This document shows, one piece after another, positions 15,269 through 22,369 of a DNA stretch of 39,979 nt. Where the stretch lies: assembly GCA_937974555.1 (NCBI GenBank), contig CALJKR010000076.1:1-39979 (forward strand), read 5' to 3'. A program made the position numbers and the translations under genes. This DNA comes from an uncultured Flavobacteriales bacterium. Its GTDB lineage: Bacteria; Bacteroidota; Bacteroidia; Flavobacteriales_D; Sanyastnellaceae. A model generated the notes under the pieces. That model was given only the letters and a program-made list of their open reading frames with translations, was not told the origin of the DNA and did not search any database. Position 1 is the stretch's first letter. Each line of letters opens with the position of its first letter.

Positions 15269-17050
15269 TTACTTCTGCAATAGATAACCATCTATTCGAC
15301 TTACTCTTTTTGAGTCAACTTCATAAACGATGTAAGTACTGATGAATCGATAACCTTTTCCTTGAAAGTTAAAATCAAAAACGATCTTCTTGCCAATGTT
15401 CCAAGGTTGTTGTTCTCGTTTCCAATATTCTACAATTTCTTTCAGCTGATTACCCATAAAGAATGACTGTGAGTTTTTATCATTATCACTGATAAGAATT
15501 TGTAAAATTTCGTTCTCGTGATCAGGATTAGAAACGACATCGGCAATGATTTTTGCTTTTGTTCCGTTGCTAAATGAATGGTCCCAAATATCGTCTATAT
15601 TGTTGATTGGAACAATTTCAGAATATCCAGCAATAGAAATAGGTCCTTCGTTATTGATGTAAAGCTGAGAAAGTTCATCCTCTGTAACCACATTGGAATC
15701 CTCCTTGAATTTCAAGTCACATTTTTCGATTTGGGTGATCGACCAATAGAAGTCTTCAACATCTGAGATGCTCGCAGAATCGCATTGAAAACAGTATTCA
15801 TTCACTTGCTTCGGATGGTAATCGGATAAATATCGTAGCACATCCTTAGCGTGTTCAGCAGTAAATGTATGAGGTTCGTTTTTGATTTTTTCCAATTGTC
15901 GTAATTGCGACTGATAGGAAAGCTGCGACGCCGATAGTGGGCCACCATTGATGTAAATGAAAGCAATGACGAGCAATATAGACGGTATTGCGATGATGTG
16001 CGTTTTGGGTTTCCAAAAAAATATAAGAGACACAGCGGTCAGGAATACCGCAATGAAAACAACGATGGCACGGGTTTCTGTCAGTCCGTATTCCAATAGT
16101 CGATAGAGGATGGCATACCAAAGCAATCCGATCAGCGGAAAGAGGTATAAAAAAAATCTACGGGACGTCATGCTCCATTTGGAAGCGTTTTCTGAAACAA
16201 ATGGACGAGCCAAAAGCCAATTGAGCAATCCAATAATGCTGAAGAGGAGAATCCAAATACTGACCCATCCTTTGGGTAATGTTTGCTGAACAATAATTTT
16301 TCCCATGTAGACATACAAGATGCTCAAATAAATCACAACGAGTGGAGAAAGAATCCATTGTTGAATGCGTTGTAATGCCAAGAGATTGGTAGAACCCAGT
16401 TCTTCTTCGTCATCAGATGGTGCAGATGAAAGGAAAAAGATGGGGTGAAAAATACCAATCAATAAAAACAGAAAAGTCAAGTAAGCCTTCCAGTTGAGAT
16501 TCTCAAATAGCAACAGTTGAATTCCACCAAGAGCAAGTGCTATTCCGGCATAAATCAGAAGGATATAAAAAGAACTTGCGATGAAATTGGAGAACATCCA
16601 ATGATTGAAATTCCAAAAGCCTTTTAATTTTCGCGATTGGAAAAAAGGTAAAATAGAAGGGTAGAGGTGAATGATGATCAGCCAGCTCATTATCCAATAG
16701 GGTTCGTGGTTTGAAGACGATTCAATATCCAAGCTATAAATGTGCTGACCGATGTAAAAGTGGATCCCAATCGTGAGCGCCAATAGAGCAGCATTATAGA
16801 TGCGCTTGCTGAAGGTTTGATTTTCATACCAAATGAAATAGCCCACATAGAGCGGAAGACCCGATGCCAGGATGAATGCCCATCGAAATCCTTCAAAGGA
16901 TTGGTCATTTCCATGTTCATTGATGATCCACAAATTGAATAGCGCAAGGAAAGTTGCAAAGGCCATTAACAGGATAATAAATGGATAGCGCAGCGAAGTG
17001 TTTTTGATGGCAGCACCCAATTGCGCAATTTTTAGTGGAGAAAAGTTCAT
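15269..17050 (-). CDS. DUF4153 polytopic membrane protein
   Basis: This 593-residue protein has about twelve hydrophobic segments across residues 20-370, followed by a soluble C-terminal domain (about 375-593), which by its position after the last helix is probably exposed. The opening KIAQLGAAIKNTSLRYPFIIL and the spacing of helices fit DUF4153, a Bacteroidota-rich family of unknown function. The soluble tail has a CFQCD Cys pair (about residue 434). It is divergent from glutaryl-CoA dehydrogenase, with its own -7 element at 17065-17072, and is a single-gene unit ended by the bidirectional terminator. Confidence 0.7.
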   Translation of the reverse strand: MNFSPLKIAQLGAAIKNTSLRYPFIILLMAFATFLALFNLWIINEHGNDQSFEGFRWAFILASGLPLYVGYFIWYENQTFSKRIYNAALLALTIGIHFYIGQHIYSLDIESSSNHEPYWIMSWLIIIHLYPSILPFFQSRKLKGFWNFNHWMFSNFIASSFYILLIYAGIALALGGIQLLLFENLNWKAYLTFLFLLIGIFHPIFFLSSAPSDDEEELGSTNLLALQRIQQWILSPLVVIYLSILYVYMGKIIVQQTLPKGWVSIWILLFSIIGLLNWLLARPFVSENASKWSMTSRRFFLYLFPLIGLLWYAILYRLLEYGLTETRAIVVFIAVFLTAVSLIFFWKPKTHIIAIPSILLVIAFIYINGGPLSASQLSYQSQLRQLEKIKNEPHTFTAEHAKDVLRYLSDYHPKQVNEYCFQCDSASISDVEDFYWSITQIEKCDLKFKEDSNVVTEDELSQLYINNEGPISIAGYSEIVPINNIDDIWDHSFSNGTKAKIIADVVSNPDHENEILQILISDNDKNSQSFFMGNQLKEIVEYWKREQQPWNIGKKIVFDFNFQGKGYRFISTYIVYEVDSKRVSRIDGYLLQK

Positions 17051-17064
17051 AAGCTGAATTTTAT

Positions 17065-17072
17065 CAAATATA
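17065..17072 (-). promoter_or_regulatory. -7 promoter element of the DUF4153 gene
   Basis: TATATTTG on the minus strand, 14 nt before the ATG at 17050. It is back-to-back with the gcdH element 18 bp away, so the two RNA polymerase footprints would overlap. Confidence 0.55.
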
Positions 17073-17090
17073 GTTCAACTTCGTCCTGCT

Positions 17091-17098
17091 TATATTTG
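17091..17098 (+). promoter_or_regulatory. -7 promoter element of gcdH
   Basis: TATATTTG, 19 nt before the ATG at 17118. No clear -33 element is seen. Confidence 0.6.
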
Positions 17099-17117
17099 CC
17101 GACAAATCATCAATGCA

Positions 17118-18296
17118 ATGAGAACAGATTTATACCAAGGTCACGACTACTACATGATGGATGAGTTGTTGACAGATGAACACAAGTTGGTTCGTGACGC
17201 GGCGCGCGCATGGGTTAAAAAAGAGGTTTCTCCGATTATCGAAGAGGCTGCTGAAAAATGTCAATTCCCCAAGCACTTGTTGCCAGGATTGGCTTCTATT
17301 GGGGCATTTGGTCCATATATCCCCGAAGAATACGGTGGAGCAGGATTGGATCACATTTCATACGGAATCATCATGCAAGAGTTGGAGCGTTGCGACAGCG
17401 GTTTGCGTTCTACAGCTTCTGTGCAATCTTCATTGGTGATGTACCCCATTTATAAATATGGGTCTGAAGAACAACGCCAAAAGTACCTTCCCAAATTGGC
17501 TTCGGGAGAATGGATGGGATGTTTCGGATTAACCGAGCCTGATCACGGATCAAATCCTGGTGGCATGGTGACCAACTTCAAAGACATGGGCGATCACTAT
17601 CTATTGAACGGTGCAAAAATGTGGATCTCCAATGCTCCCTTTGCGCAAGTGGCAGTGGTATGGGCCAAGAATGAAGAAGGTCGTATTCATGGATTGATCG
17701 TTGAGCGCGGAATGGAAGGTTTTTCAACCCCTACCATGCATGGCAAGTGGAGCTTGCGTGCTTCTGATACGGGGGAGTTGATTTTTGATAATGTGAAAGT
17801 ACCCAAAGAGAATTTGTTGCCTGGTCGCAGTGGATTGGGTGCTCCTTTGAGCTGCTTGGATTCTGCTCGTTTTGGGATTGCTTGGGGAGCCATTGGTGCA
17901 GCTTTGGATTGCTATGATACTGCCTTGCGTTATTCCAAAGAGCGTATTCAATTTGGCAAGCCCATCGGGGCTTTCCAATTGCAACAAAAGAAATTGGCGG
18001 AGATGATTACAGAGATTACCAAAGCGCAATTGTTGACATTCCGCTTGGGTCAATTGCGTAATGAAGGCAAAGCCACTTCAGCGCAAATCTCAATGGCCAA
18101 ACGCAACAACGTAGATATGGCCATCAACATCGCACGCGAAGCACGCCAGATGTTGGGCGGTATGGGAATTACAAATGAATATCCATTGATGCGTCACAGC
18201 ATGAATTTGGAGTCCGTAATTACCTATGAAGGAACACATGATATCCACTTGTTGATCACAGGTTTGGATGTCACAGGATTTGATGCTTTCAAATAA
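17118..18296 (+). CDS. gcdH: Glutaryl-CoA dehydrogenase
   Basis: This FAD-dependent acyl-CoA dehydrogenase oxidises and decarboxylates glutaryl-CoA to crotonyl-CoA in lysine and tryptophan catabolism. It has the expected 392 residues. The segment DSGLRSTASVQSSLVM carries Arg97, equivalent to the Arg (94 in human) that binds the glutaryl carboxylate and separates this enzyme from other acyl-CoA dehydrogenases. The flavin/substrate motif GLTEPDHGSNPGGM follows, and the catalytic base is Glu371 in TYEGTHDIH. The gene stands alone between its own promoter and a strong terminator; no electron-transfer flavoprotein genes are adjacent. Confidence 0.95.
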   Translation: MRTDLYQGHDYYMMDELLTDEHKLVRDAARAWVKKEVSPIIEEAAEKCQFPKHLLPGLASIGAFGPYIPEEYGGAGLDHISYGIIMQELERCDSGLRSTASVQSSLVMYPIYKYGSEEQRQKYLPKLASGEWMGCFGLTEPDHGSNPGGMVTNFKDMGDHYLLNGAKMWISNAPFAQVAVVWAKNEEGRIHGLIVERGMEGFSTPTMHGKWSLRASDTGELIFDNVKVPKENLLPGRSGLGAPLSCLDSARFGIAWGAIGAALDCYDTALRYSKERIQFGKPIGAFQLQQKKLAEMITEITKAQLLTFRLGQLRNEGKATSAQISMAKRNNVDMAINIAREARQMLGGMGITNEYPLMRHSMNLESVITYEGTHDIHLLITGLDVTGFDAFK

Positions 18297-18315
18297 TTGG
18301 TTTGATACGATACAG

Positions 18316-18342
18316 AAACAGGACTTCGGTCCTGTTTTTTTT
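18316..18342 (+). terminator. Rho-independent terminator of gcdH
   Basis: Stem AAACAGGAC/GTCCTGTTT with a stable TTCG tetraloop, followed by a run of T to 18342; it begins 20 nt after the stop codon. Confidence 0.92.
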
Positions 18343-18413
18343 ACCTCTACTTTATGAACAATATCATGGGAAAATGTGTTTGTGTGTCATGAAACAGCAA
18401 CAGACGACCCGAT

Positions 18414-18421
18414 TACTTTTG
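18414..18421 (+). promoter_or_regulatory. -7 promoter element of the FNR-crtD unit
   Basis: TACTTTTG matches TAnnTTTG, 17 nt before the ATG at 18439. The -33 element is not recognisable. Confidence 0.5.
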
Positions 18422-18438
18422 TTGCTTAAATCTAAATT

Positions 18439-19449
18439 ATGATCGAATCAGATATTATCATCATAGGAGCAGGCCCTTGTGGTTTGTTTACTGTGTTTGA
18501 AGCAGGTTTATTGAAATTGAAATGTCATTTGATTGACGCATTGCCACAGCCTGGAGGCCAGTTGACGGAGATATATCCCAAAAAACCCATTTATGATATT
18601 CCAGGTTTTCCTGAAGTATTAGCTGGGGATTTGATTGACAACTTGATGAAACAAGCAGAGCCATTCAAGCCCACATTTACATTGGGAGAGCGAGCGGAAA
18701 GTTTTGAGAAAGATGAAAACGATCACTTCATTGTAACCACCAATCGCGGTACAAAACACAAAGCACCCATTGTTGCGATAGCAGGAGGTTTGGGTTGCTT
18801 TGAACCTCGCAAACCACCGATTTCCAATATCATTGATTTTGAAGACAAAGGGATTGAGTACATTGTCCGTGATCCAGAGTTTTATCGTGGCAAACGCGTG
18901 GTGATCAGCGGAGGAGGAGACAGTGCTTTGGATTGGTCGATTTTCTTGGCCAATGGTGTTGCGGAGCATGTGACTTTGATTCACCGATCAACCAGCTTCC
19001 GTGGTCATTTGGACAGTGTTCAAAAGGTGATGGACATGAGTGAGAAAGGCCAAATGCGATTGATTACCAATGCGGAGGTTGTAGGATTGAATGGCGGAGA
19101 TCGTTTGAATTCAGTGGTGGTTAATATCGATGGACGTGAAAATCCGGAGGTGTTGGAAACCGACCATTGGTTGCCCTTGTTTGGATTGTCTCCCAAGTTG
19201 GGACCATTGTCAGAGTGGGGATTGAACATCGATAAAAATTCCATTGAGGTCAATACTTTTGACTACAGCACCAATGTTCCTGGTTTGTATGCCATTGGCG
19301 ACATCAATACCTATCCGGGTAAATTAAAATTGATTTTGTGCGGATTCCATGAGGCGACTTTGATGGTTCAAAGTGCTTTCAAACGAATTTATCCCAATAA
19401 AAATTTGGTATTAAAGTACACCACAGTCAATGGTGTCAATGGTTTTTAA
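18439..19449 (+). CDS. Ferredoxin-NADP reductase, thioredoxin-reductase-like type
   Basis: This 336-residue flavoprotein belongs to the TrxR-like ferredoxin/flavodoxin-NADP reductase group (YumC type). The N-terminal FAD motif is IIIGAGPCG (8-15), followed by the group-specific GGQLTEIYPKKPIYDIPGFP. The NADP-binding motif is VISGGGDSALDW, and the closing YAIGD motif is present. The CxxC redox pair of true thioredoxin reductases is missing, as expected. Its stop is directly followed by the crtD-like ATG with no spacer. It may therefore supply electrons for ferredoxin-dependent carotenoid modification, although housekeeping FNR function is equally possible. Confidence 0.9.
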   Translation: MIESDIIIIGAGPCGLFTVFEAGLLKLKCHLIDALPQPGGQLTEIYPKKPIYDIPGFPEVLAGDLIDNLMKQAEPFKPTFTLGERAESFEKDENDHFIVTTNRGTKHKAPIVAIAGGLGCFEPRKPPISNIIDFEDKGIEYIVRDPEFYRGKRVVISGGGDSALDWSIFLANGVAEHVTLIHRSTSFRGHLDSVQKVMDMSEKGQMRLITNAEVVGLNGGDRLNSVVVNIDGRENPEVLETDHWLPLFGLSPKLGPLSEWGLNIDKNSIEVNTFDYSTNVPGLYAIGDINTYPGKLKLILCGFHEATLMVQSAFKRIYPNKNLVLKYTTVNGVNGF

Positions 19450-20919
19450 ATGAAAAAAGCGGTAGTCATCGGAGCCGGAATAGGAGGGATGGCTACCGCT
19501 ATTCGTCTATCCTGTCAGGGATTTGAAGTGGAGGTGTTTGAAGCCTCCGATCATCTGGGTGGTAAGCTGCATGCGCAGCAAATCAATGGTTTTCGATTTG
19601 ATTTAGGTCCCAGTTTATTTACCCTTCCCCATTTGGTAGAAGAATTGTTTGCACTGGCCCGTGTGCCTATGGCTCCTATTTTTGAGTATCAAAGATTGAC
19701 TTCCATTGCCCATTATTTTTGGGAGGACGGTACGCGTTTGGTTGCAAAACAAAATCCAACCGAATGGGCCCAGGAGATAGCAGATAAATTGGGTGAGTCG
19801 CCTCAAGCAGTGACGCGTTATTTCCGACGAGCGGCTTGGACATACAATCACACACGGGAGGTTTTTTTAGAAAGTAGTTTGCATCGCTTGCCATTTGGAA
19901 AATTGAGTTTTTGGCGTTCGCTATCGTTGTTGCCTTTGATGCCCATTTGGGGATCTTTGCATCAATACAATCGGCAGAAATTTAAAAATCCCAAGACGGT
20001 GCAATTGATGAATCGATACGCCACCTATAACGGAAGCAATCCCTATCGGACACCGGCGATGATGAGTATGATTCCTCATTTGGAACATGGCATTGGCGCT
20101 TATATGCCCAAAGAGGGCATGCATCAGATTACCAGGGCATTGGGAGATTTGATGAAAAAATGTGGAATCAAGGTGCATTTGAATGCGCCTGTTGATCAAA
20201 TTGTCGTTGAGAACAATCGCGCGGTTGGAGTGGAGGTCAAGGGAGTTCGGTTCAACAGCGATGTAGTAGTGAGCAATGTGGATGCGTATTTCACGTATCA
20301 TCATTTGCTCAAAGGATTGCCCTTTCCAGCAAAGGTATTAAATCAAGAACGTTCTTCGTCGGCCATTATTTTTTATTGGGGAATGGGCAAGACATTTCCA
20401 GAGATGGATGTCCACAATTTGTTTTTTTCCAATGATTATCAAAAGGAATTTTCGGGATTGTTTGAGACCCACGAATTGGCAGAAGATCTAACAGTGTATG
20501 TGAATATCACAAGCAAGGTTGTAACTGCGGATGCACCTCAGGGTAAAGAAAATTGGTTTGTGATGGTGAATGCGCCGCGCTGGGATGGACAAGATGAGGC
20601 ATCGGAAATCGAGAAGACCAAACTGAAAATCCTGAACAAACTTTCTCGATGTTTAAAAATGGAGGTCGCACCATTTATTGAATGCGAAGAGGTATTGACA
20701 CCGGCGTTGATTCAGGCGCGCACAGGTTCATATGCAGGATCTTTATATGGAACCGCCAGTAACAATATGTTTTCTGCTTTTCTGCGTCACCCCAATTTTC
20801 ACTCTAACATCCGTGGATTGTACTTTGTAGGAGGCAGTGTACATCCGGGAGGTGGAATTCCTCTTTGTTTGAATTCAGCTCGGATTGCTGCACAGTGTAT
20901 TATGCAGGATGCGAAGTGA
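19450..20919 (+). CDS. crtD: CrtI-family carotenoid desaturase, probably CrtD-like
   Basis: This 489-residue FAD-dependent desaturase belongs to the CrtI/CrtD family. It has the N-terminal dinucleotide motif VIGAGIGGMA (7-16), the FDLGPSLFTLP segment, NPYRTPAMMS, EGMHQITRAL and the C-terminal family signature GLYFVGGSVHPGGGIPLCLNSAR (split here as YFVGGSVHPGGGIP plus SARIAA). The presence of cruF nearby favours CrtD, which introduces a 3,4-double bond into 1-hydroxycarotenoids on the way to myxol, saproxanthin or flexixanthin types, over phytoene desaturase CrtI. The family assignment is secure; the substrate is inferred. It abuts the FNR gene and ends 5 bp before the convergent toxin gene. 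Confidence 0.82.
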   Translation: MKKAVVIGAGIGGMATAIRLSCQGFEVEVFEASDHLGGKLHAQQINGFRFDLGPSLFTLPHLVEELFALARVPMAPIFEYQRLTSIAHYFWEDGTRLVAKQNPTEWAQEIADKLGESPQAVTRYFRRAAWTYNHTREVFLESSLHRLPFGKLSFWRSLSLLPLMPIWGSLHQYNRQKFKNPKTVQLMNRYATYNGSNPYRTPAMMSMIPHLEHGIGAYMPKEGMHQITRALGDLMKKCGIKVHLNAPVDQIVVENNRAVGVEVKGVRFNSDVVVSNVDAYFTYHHLLKGLPFPAKVLNQERSSSAIIFYWGMGKTFPEMDVHNLFFSNDYQKEFSGLFETHELAEDLTVYVNITSKVVTADAPQGKENWFVMVNAPRWDGQDEASEIEKTKLKILNKLSRCLKMEVAPFIECEEVLTPALIQARTGSYAGSLYGTASNNMFSAFLRHPNFHSNIRGLYFVGGSVHPGGGIPLCLNSARIAAQCIMQDAK

Positions 20920-20924
20920 TGGAG

Positions 20925-21257
20925 CTATTCCAAGTCCAAAACAATCTTGATTTTATCTTGAATCTTTTTCCCCTCTATTTTTGACAATGTACCTAGATAT
21001 TTCTGCAATCGATTTTTATCGATGGCTCTGATCTGATCGATGAGCACCTGTGAAGGTTTGTCCAAGAATTTTTCTCCAATCGTGTGACGCAATATATCAG
21101 CTTCTTCGTGAACTTGCGAAGTGATCGGACAGATGATTACAGTAGGATGAAAATCATTGAGCAAAGGAGATTGCACGATGATGACGGGTCTAATTTTTCC
21201 TGGCTCTTTGCCTTTGTTGGGATTCAAATTGGCCAACCAGACCTCAAATGTTTTCAT
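20925..21257 (-). CDS. mazF: MazF/PemK-type mRNA interferase toxin
   Basis: This 110-residue protein has the MazF/PemK fold, an endoribonuclease that cuts mRNA at short sequences. The opening FEVWLANLNPNKGKEPGKIRP and ICPITSQ carry the family's catalytic Arg23 and Thr46. A typical C-terminal helix IDKNRLQKYLGTL follows. It overlaps the ribbon-helix-helix antitoxin gene by 14 bp and is transcribed after it, the usual order. The pair lies between two carotenoid genes on the opposite strand, which suggests it arrived by insertion. The cleavage site cannot be predicted. Confidence 0.92.
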   Translation of the reverse strand: MKTFEVWLANLNPNKGKEPGKIRPVIIVQSPLLNDFHPTVIICPITSQVHEEADILRHTIGEKFLDKPSQVLIDQIRAIDKNRLQKYLGTLSKIEGKKIQDKIKIVLDLE

Positions 21258-21477
21258 CTAGAAAATTTTCAAAATCACGAGCAACATCCAGGCTATTCTT
21301 GTAAACCGCTTGACTCTCTTGTAGGAGTTTGGCGCGCAGTTTTTTGCGAGCGTTGTAACGGTTGTACATCGCAAGTGCCTCATTGATATAGCGATTTCTG
21401 GGCATGTTGAGTTGTTTGATGACTTTTTCAGTTTCATCAAAAACGTTGTCGTCTAATTTGAGCGAGAGCATTTTCAT
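21244..21477 (-). CDS. Ribbon-helix-helix antitoxin (MazE/ParD-type partner)
   Basis: This 77-residue protein should neutralise the adjacent MazF-type toxin and repress its own promoter. Residues 1-45 form a ribbon-helix-helix: a MLSLKLDD strand, the helix FDETEKVIKQL, the turn NMPRNRY and a second helix INEALAMYN. The basic linker NARKKLRAKL is followed by an acidic C-terminal tail that would wrap the toxin (DVARDFENFLDENI). The start is the ATG at 21477, or 21471 two codons later. The promoter lies within the inverted repeat at 21483-21511. Confidence 0.85.
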   Translation of the reverse strand: MKMLSLKLDDNVFDETEKVIKQLNMPRNRYINEALAMYNRYNARKKLRAKLLQESQAVYKNSLDVARDFENFLDENI

Positions 21478-21482
21478 TTTTT

Positions 21483-21511
21483 AATAGTATATACCGCAAA
21501 TATATACTATT
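21483..21511. promoter_or_regulatory. Perfect inverted-repeat operator of the toxin-antitoxin genes
   Basis: AATAGTATATA (21483-21493) and TATATACTATT (21501-21511) are exact inverted copies separated by 7 bp. The antitoxin -7 element lies across the spacer and right arm, so bound antitoxin would block its own transcription. The right arm ends 19 bp before the cruF -7 element on the other strand, where the -33 contact would be. Confidence 0.8.
21497..21504 (-). promoter_or_regulatory. -7 promoter element of the antitoxin-toxin operon
   Basis: TATATTTG on the minus strand, 19 nt before the ATG at 21477, wholly within the palindrome at 21483-21511. Confidence 0.65.
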
Positions 21512-21530
21512 TTTTCTGTTGCTTACACAT

Positions 21531-21538
21531 TATATTTG
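21531..21538 (+). promoter_or_regulatory. -7 promoter element of cruF
   Basis: TATATTTG ends only 3 nt before the ATG at 21542, so the mRNA should be leaderless or nearly so. Confidence 0.5.
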
Positions 21539-21541
21539 GGC

Positions 21542-22147
21542 ATGAAAACGGCGGTGATTGTGTTGGTTTATTTGATCGGTTTGTTGGGCATTGCATCTGT
21601 TCCAGATTGGTTTGTGCCCTTGAGTGTGTATAGCTTGATTTTTACAATGTTATGGATGGCATGGGGAGAATGGCGTAAAGGGGATTATTTGCTCGTTGGA
21701 TGTATTGCATTATTGGGTTGGACGGTTGAATATGTAGGTGTGCATTATCATGTTCCTTTCGGTATTTACAATTATGGTTCAGGTCTGGGATATTCAATCA
21801 AGGAAATACCATTGGTTATTGGGTTGAATTGGGTCATTGTCACGATAGGATCATGGTCTGCGGTGCAGTGGGCGTTTCCGCATTGGCGCTCCAATGGGCA
21901 GATTGTTTTATCGGCAGCACTAATGACCGCATTGGATGTAATCATTGAGCCAGTAGCTCCCCATTTGGATTATTGGATGTTTCAATTGAATTGGCCACCG
22001 ATAGAAAATTATCTTTCGTGGTTTTGGATTGGACTTTTCTTTTCTTGGGTGGTGAGTAAAGGGTCGAATAAATTGTCTTCGCCTTTGGCTACATTGATAT
22101 GGTTTTGTCAGTTGTTCTTCTTTGCCATCTTACAGTTCGTATTGTAG
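21542..22147 (+). CDS. cruF: Carotenoid 1',2'-hydratase CruF (DUF422)
   Basis: This 201-residue integral membrane protein belongs to the DUF422/CruF family, which adds water across the terminal double bond of an acyclic carotenoid end to give a 1'-hydroxyl group. Family features are an acidic helix WTVEYVGVHYHVPFGIYNY (about 62-80), PLVIGLNWVIV and TALDVIIEPVAPHLDYWMF, with conserved Glu, His and Asp residues near the membrane face. About six or seven transmembrane helices are visible. With the CrtD-like gene it implies monocyclic hydroxylated carotenoids (saproxanthin, myxol or flexixanthin type). The ATG at 21542 is preferred over a TTG two codons earlier that lies within the promoter element. 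Confidence 0.85.
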   Translation: MKTAVIVLVYLIGLLGIASVPDWFVPLSVYSLIFTMLWMAWGEWRKGDYLLVGCIALLGWTVEYVGVHYHVPFGIYNYGSGLGYSIKEIPLVIGLNWVIVTIGSWSAVQWAFPHWRSNGQIVLSAALMTALDVIIEPVAPHLDYWMFQLNWPPIENYLSWFWIGLFFSWVVSKGSNKLSSPLATLIWFCQLFFFAILQFVL

Positions 22148-22170
22148 TTTCATTGGGTATATAAAAATGC

Positions 22171-22199
22171 AAAAGCCTTATCCGTTGATAAGGCTTTTT
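22171..22199 (+). terminator. Rho-independent terminator of cruF
   Basis: Stem AAAAGCCTTATC/GATAAGGCTTTT with loop CGTT and a closing T-run. It begins 23 nt after the stop codon. Confidence 0.85.
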
Positions 22200-22274
22200 G
22201 CTGTAACTGAACCAATAAAACAAAACTTGAAAACGTGTTAAACAAACAAACACGATGCAAATAAATCAACTCGA

Positions 22275-22293
22275 ATTGTAACCTATTTACAAT
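22275..22293. repeat. Short inverted repeat in the cruF-dnaA gap
   Basis: ATTGTAA and TTACAAT, perfect 7-bp arms with a 5-bp spacer, lie between two terminators in a stretch (22200-22313) that holds no gene. A second, 6-bp repeat (CGTGTT at 22234-22239, AACACG at 22249-22254) lies nearby. Either could be a protein site or part of a small RNA; there is no promoter match, so nothing is claimed. Confidence 0.3.
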
Positions 22294-22313
22294 GGTATTA
22301 AAATTCAAAAAAA

Positions 22314-22342
22314 AACGCCTCAATACTGAGGCGTTCTTTTTT
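22314..22342. terminator. Bidirectional terminator downstream of dnaA
   Basis: Stem AACGCCTCA/TGAGGCGTT with loop ATAC. It has an A-run on its left and a T-run on its right, so it can stop transcripts from either side; dnaA ends 27 nt away on the minus strand. Confidence 0.88.
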
Positions 22343-22369
22343 ATGTAACAGGTTAGGTAATGTGACGAA

